Positions 57,101-60,000 of a DNA stretch of 60,000 nucleotides are shown here, piece by piece. A model generated the notes under the pieces. That model saw only the letters and a list, made by a program, of their open reading frames with translations. It made no database searches and was not told where the DNA came from. Origin of the DNA: Strigamia acuminata (lineage: Eukaryota; Arthropoda; Chilopoda; Geophilomorpha; Linotaeniidae); NCBI GenBank assembly GCA_949358305.1, contig OX442315.1:32454427-32514426 (forward strand), in the 5' to 3' direction. Numbering within the stretch: position 1 is the first letter of the stretch; the number at the start of each line of letters is the position of its first letter. Position numbers and translations under genes: made by a program.

Positions 57101-59458
57101 TTTTTTTTCTTCTTCTTTTTTCTCAGGGGTCTTATTTAATTACGTCACAAATGAGTCAACACTTTTTTGTGTGAGATTTTTAATTTTGTTGTTGTTTTAA
57201 GATGTGATTTGGGTGGTGTCGATAGTTGGGAGTTGGTAGTTGTTACAGGCCTGGGTTTAGTTTTAATTAGTGCTAATTTTTGCCGCGAGAAGTTAGATAG
57301 TGGTTGTGAATTGTGAATTATAATGTGAAAAAAATTGTGAACTATCGTCGACCAGGCGGTGCAGGCGGATTGGTAAATAAATAAATAAATAAAATAAAAA
57401 GATTTGGAATGAATATACGAGAGATCGGGTGATAGAGTCAGGAATGAAAGCAATTATGTTCAGTTGCAGTGACCTACTTTCTTTCGGAGAGATTCAACTG
57501 TAACTTGCTGAGTAAAAAGTGAGATTGTATTTCATTTTTTATTTTGTTTACGTGAAATGTGAATTAAAATGGAATTATTATTATTTTTTTTTGTGATTTT
57601 TATTATTTTTGTTTTCTATAAAAGGAGGAAATAGCGAGAGTTGTTGGGTTTTGTGGTAAGGTGGTGCTGGTGTGCTTTGGGCGGTAAAATGGAGGATTTT
57701 TACGGTTTGGAAGGATAAAAGTTGAAAGACAGTATCATAAATCTGTCAAGATTTAAGTTGAGATTGTTAAACAAGTGCATGAAATGTATTGGTCGTTTAT
57801 CAAGTGAAAAAATAAAGCGAAAGATAAATCGGATTCAAGTGGGGTTGAGAGATCATGTTTGCCGGAATGACGCTTAACGCCATCTGTTGGCCGAAATGCG
57901 AAACTGGCGCATAATGGCGGGAAGTAAACTTGACAAATAAAACGGAGAAACCGATAAGATAAATAGTGATTAGCTGTAATAAACACATGGAGTGTGGAAG
58001 ATTTATCAATTCGATAAGCTGCAGTAGTAAAAAAAAAAAAAAAAAACTTTTTAATATACAAATAAATCGTAATTGGACTCTACAGTAATTCCAAAATGTC
58101 ACGACGTTTTGTGTACAACACGGTTGTCGGCCATGTTGCAGGCCAAAAGGGGTTGTCTTTGAAGCGCCACGTGTCTCCCATTTTGCACTCACCTCCCTCC
58201 CTCAACATGGATTTGGTGGAAACTAGGTCAGTAGGCCATCGGTTTCCATGGCGCTGGGCGCACGTTACCAAACCCCGTAGTTTTAATGCGGCATTAAACA
58301 TTGTAACACCTAGGTTAATTGAATTAGTCATTTAGCAATTCCTTCAATTGGAATTTAATTAAGTAATAAGCGAATTTTAACGGGAAAATGAAAAGATGGC
58401 GGCTGGGAAATCAATCAACTCGGGATATTCAACAAATCTAAACTTAGTTTAGGCGCGGTGATGACACATTCGGCTTTTATTAGTTGTTGTTGCTATAAAT
58501 ATAAATAATAAAAAATTAGGGACTGCCACAACTCATATTTAGTTACTCGAAATTTATTTATTTATTTTTGTTTTATTTATTTTTATTATTATTTTTTTTT
58601 AACCCTTTTTTTTAATTTTTGATAAAAACATTTTGGGACTTAAATTTAAACTTGCTAAACCTTGACACACATCCTTTTGAAACAGGATTAGTTTCCTCTG
58701 GGCGTTTCTGGCCAACACATTTCTCACTGGACAGATTTGAACTTTAAAAATAATATTTAAAAATAAAAAAAAATGAAATTAACTTTGGAGAAGGAAAAAA
58801 AATGAAATTTGTGGTTCTTTTCCTTCCTCTACCTCTTCTAACAGGTTTTGGGCAATTATATAAGATAAGATTGGTCGAATGGAATGTGCAAAGGGAGGAA
58901 TAAATAAATGGAAATGGAAGTGGAGTTTAATGGGGGTGATTAAATAAATTTGTTAATTTTTTTGAATTAATTTTGTTTGTTTGTTTTGTTTGTTTAGGTG
59001 GATGACCAGATGAAGTTGTTGCAGTACTCTTGGAGTGATATGCTCATCTTGGACCACATACATCACCGGCTGCACAATAGTTTACCTGAAGAAACGACGT
59101 TGGCTAACGGACAGAAATTCGACTTGCTCACGTTGGCCGTGCTCGGGCTGCCCAACTTGGTTGATCAGTTCACGGAATTGAACAGTAAAATGCAGGAACT
59201 CAAGCTCGATGGCAACGATTATGTGTGCCTCAAGTTCTTGCTGCTTCTCAATCCAGGTGGGGCATTGAAACGAGATAAAACGAGAATCAAACGAGATTTT
59301 TTTGAGAATTTTGTATGAAATTTTGAAAAGGTGTTAAAATGTTGTTTTAATTGCTAGATGTACGGGGTTTGGTAAACCGGAAACACGTACAAGAGGCCCA
59401 CGAACAAGTGAAACAGGCGCTTTTGGATTATTCTCTGAATTGCTACCAGCAAGTGAAG
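46902..59458 (+). CDS. ftz-f1: ftz-f1, NR5A nuclear receptor; C-terminal exon(s) outside the window
   Basis: FTZ-F1 is an orphan nuclear receptor that binds YCAAGGYCR as a monomer and provides competence for moulting and metamorphosis. Exons: 46902-47361, 53951-54852, 58998-59256, 59358-59458, phases consistent, 574 residues so far. Residues 36-65 are Ala- and Pro-rich. The two-zinc-finger DNA-binding domain spans 85-153, with CPVCGDK, P-box [10 protein letters not shown] and CPFCRFQKC. The FTZ-F1 box [20 protein letters not shown] follows at 154, and the intron before it is at the position typical of NR5A genes. A probable SUMO site IKQE is at 240-243. A His/Ser/Gly-rich hinge leads to the ligand-binding domain from about 388 ([22 protein letters not shown]). 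Helix 12 with AF-2 is missing because the gene runs past the window. ATG 46902 is the first Met after an in-frame stop; GTG at 46890 is not a credible start. The exons are far GC-richer than the introns. Confidence 0.96.
47154..47470 (+). other. ftz-f1: FTZ-F1 DNA-binding domain exon segment and donor
   Basis: All eight zinc-ligand cysteines are visible from 47154 on. The exon ends in AAATTAGAAG|GTAAGAA after 47361. Reading beyond the donor only adds an unconserved hydrophobic tail to 47468, which is not a credible protein end. Confidence 0.9.
48091..48125 (+). repeat. Poly-T tract of 35
   Basis: An uninterrupted run of 35 T in the ftz-f1 intron. Its exact length is likely to be unreliable or polymorphic. 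Confidence 0.9.
49022..49290. repeat. Degenerate AT-rich tandem repeat, unit about 45 bp
   Basis: Variants of TGATGAAAAATTG and GAAATTGAAATATTGATGC alternate about six times. The two overlapping minus-strand frames here are repeat artefacts. Confidence 0.75.
53208..53218 (+). promoter_or_regulatory. ROR/HR3 monomer site TATGTAGGTCA
   Basis: Exact match to WAWNTRGGTCA in the first ftz-f1 intron, 89 bases before a second site in the same orientation. Confidence 0.45.
53297..53307 (+). promoter_or_regulatory. ROR/HR3 monomer site AAATTAGGTCA
   Basis: Exact match to WAWNTRGGTCA. It pairs with 53208-53218 and lies about 640 bases before the second coding exon. Confidence 0.45.
54971..55027. mobile_element. 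Truncated copy of the TACCGTATTTTA MITE
   Basis: Reverse complement of the left end of 27761-28017: shared TGACAAAAATGGCAGTTTTG, GAGCCGCG and ATAAAATACGGTA. Only about 57 bases remain. Confidence 0.7.
55891..55972. mobile_element. Second truncated copy of the TACCGTATTTTA MITE
   Basis: About 82 bases match the reverse complement of 27761-27850, including AAACAAATGTAACAAA, ACCGAAATTGTAATTGC and the terminus ATAAAATACGGTA. Confidence 0.8.
56037..56132. repeat. Dispersed repeat, undivided copy
   Basis: Undivided counterpart of the split repeat at 43453-43895: GTTTAACTTGCAG on the left and GAAGTTAGATCGA on the right. Confidence 0.6.
56527..56537 (+). promoter_or_regulatory. ROR/HR3 monomer site AATCTGGGTCA
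   Basis: Exact match to WAWNTRGGTCA in the 4.1-kb ftz-f1 intron. Confidence 0.35.
56734..56744 (+). promoter_or_regulatory. ROR/HR3 monomer site TAAGTGGGTCA
   Basis: Exact match to WAWNTRGGTCA, 207 bases after the previous site, with the same 11 bases as the site at 41337. Confidence 0.35.
57470..57480 (-). promoter_or_regulatory. ROR/HR3 monomer site AAAGTAGGTCA
   Basis: Exact match to WAWNTRGGTCA on the minus strand, with the same 11 bases as the site at 26147. Confidence 0.4.
58220..58230 (+). promoter_or_regulatory. ROR/HR3 monomer site AAACTAGGTCA
   Basis: Exact match to WAWNTRGGTCA. The following bases GTAGG are the same as after the promoter site at 46563. Confidence 0.4.
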
Positions 59459-60000
59459 GTGCGTGGTCATTTTGTTTTCATTTATTTTTATTATTGTCTA
59501 GTTGTTGATTTTCTAGTGTTGTGTGTTAGTTTTGTTTCGGTTTTCTTAATTTGTTTTTATTTTTGCGAGAATTTCGTCTGGTTCTACACGTGTTCCTTTT
59601 GTGGGTCCCTCGGGACGGGTTTGTGAGTACTGGGAAATAAATTTTAAGTTTCATACTTATTAATTTGGAATACTTTATAGGTGTTGGATTAACTAACCCG
59701 AATTTTAATTTTTGATTATTTGATTAAATGGTTTATCAATGCTCTGACCCGTTCCCGGTCATTTTCTTCGATGCACTGTTTTGTAATGTCTGTAAATTGA
59801 AATTTGGAATTTGAATGAAAGATTGGGAGCGAAGTACCGGACATAAACATCGCCGTTTGCCTCTTAAAACGAAATTAACAAAAGGTGCAATTTGGGTAAT
59901 CGCTTCACGGTCACCCAGCGTCATCCTCGTAACGAGATATCGCCGTAATTCGCCCGTAATTTACGTAACAAGTACGAAATTAGTTTCGAGGTAAACAAGA
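59459..60000 (+). other. Start of the next ftz-f1 intron
   Basis: After the donor AAG|GTGCGTGG at 59459 no conserved exon is seen before the window ends. The missing ligand-binding helices 10-12 should lie downstream. Confidence 0.7.

Larger units (their letters stand above)
54853..58997 (+). other. ftz-f1 intron within the ligand-binding domain, 4.1 kb
   Basis: The intron holds two truncated MITE copies, a dispersed repeat and four HR3-type sites (listed separately). A less AT-rich island at about 58096-58330 contains an open frame of 79 codons with no recognisable domain. Confidence 0.65.

Overview
The window is nuclear DNA from an animal, most likely an arthropod. It is AT-rich, all genes are split by GT-AG introns, and four conserved metazoan genes are recognisable from their translated exons. 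The nuclear receptor is of the FTZ-F1 (NR5A) type. I cannot place the species more precisely from sequence alone.

Layout. (1) Positions 1-11087, plus strand: the last 31 exons of the giant E3 ubiquitin ligase gene Ubr4 (poe/pushover in flies). Introns are mostly 57-72 bases, and the whole chain keeps one reading frame for 2839 residues to the stop. (2) 11223-12585, minus strand: a complete eight-exon NUBPL gene (mitochondrial complex I iron-sulfur assembly), tail-to-tail with Ubr4. (3) 13288-23762, plus strand: a complete nine-exon EEIG1/FAM102-family gene, head-to-head with NUBPL, with a 6.4-kb first intron. (4) 23.8-46.5 kb: no conserved protein-coding gene. It holds MITE-like and foldback repeats, two 31-bp minisatellites, AT-rich tandem repeats, and two GC-richer islands that look like alternative first exons. 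(5) 46902 to beyond 59458, plus strand: ftz-f1, missing only its last ligand-binding exon(s), with introns of 6.6 and 4.1 kb.

How the parts relate. Ubr4, NUBPL and EEIG1 look like compact, broadly expressed genes sharing short 3'-3' and 5'-5' junctions. The second half of the window reads as the regulatory domain of ftz-f1. By eye I found eleven exact matches to the ROR/HR3 monomer site WAWNTRGGTCA between 24876 and 58230, and none in the first 24.8 kb. One lies in the presumed ftz-f1 leader and one about 230 bases upstream of a candidate distal first coding exon (25114-25204). The donor phase of that exon fits a good acceptor inside the known first ftz-f1 exon. HR3-to-ftz-f1 is the classical step of the arthropod moulting cascade, so this is the most interesting hypothesis in the window. 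All motif counts were made by hand and need a computed scan.
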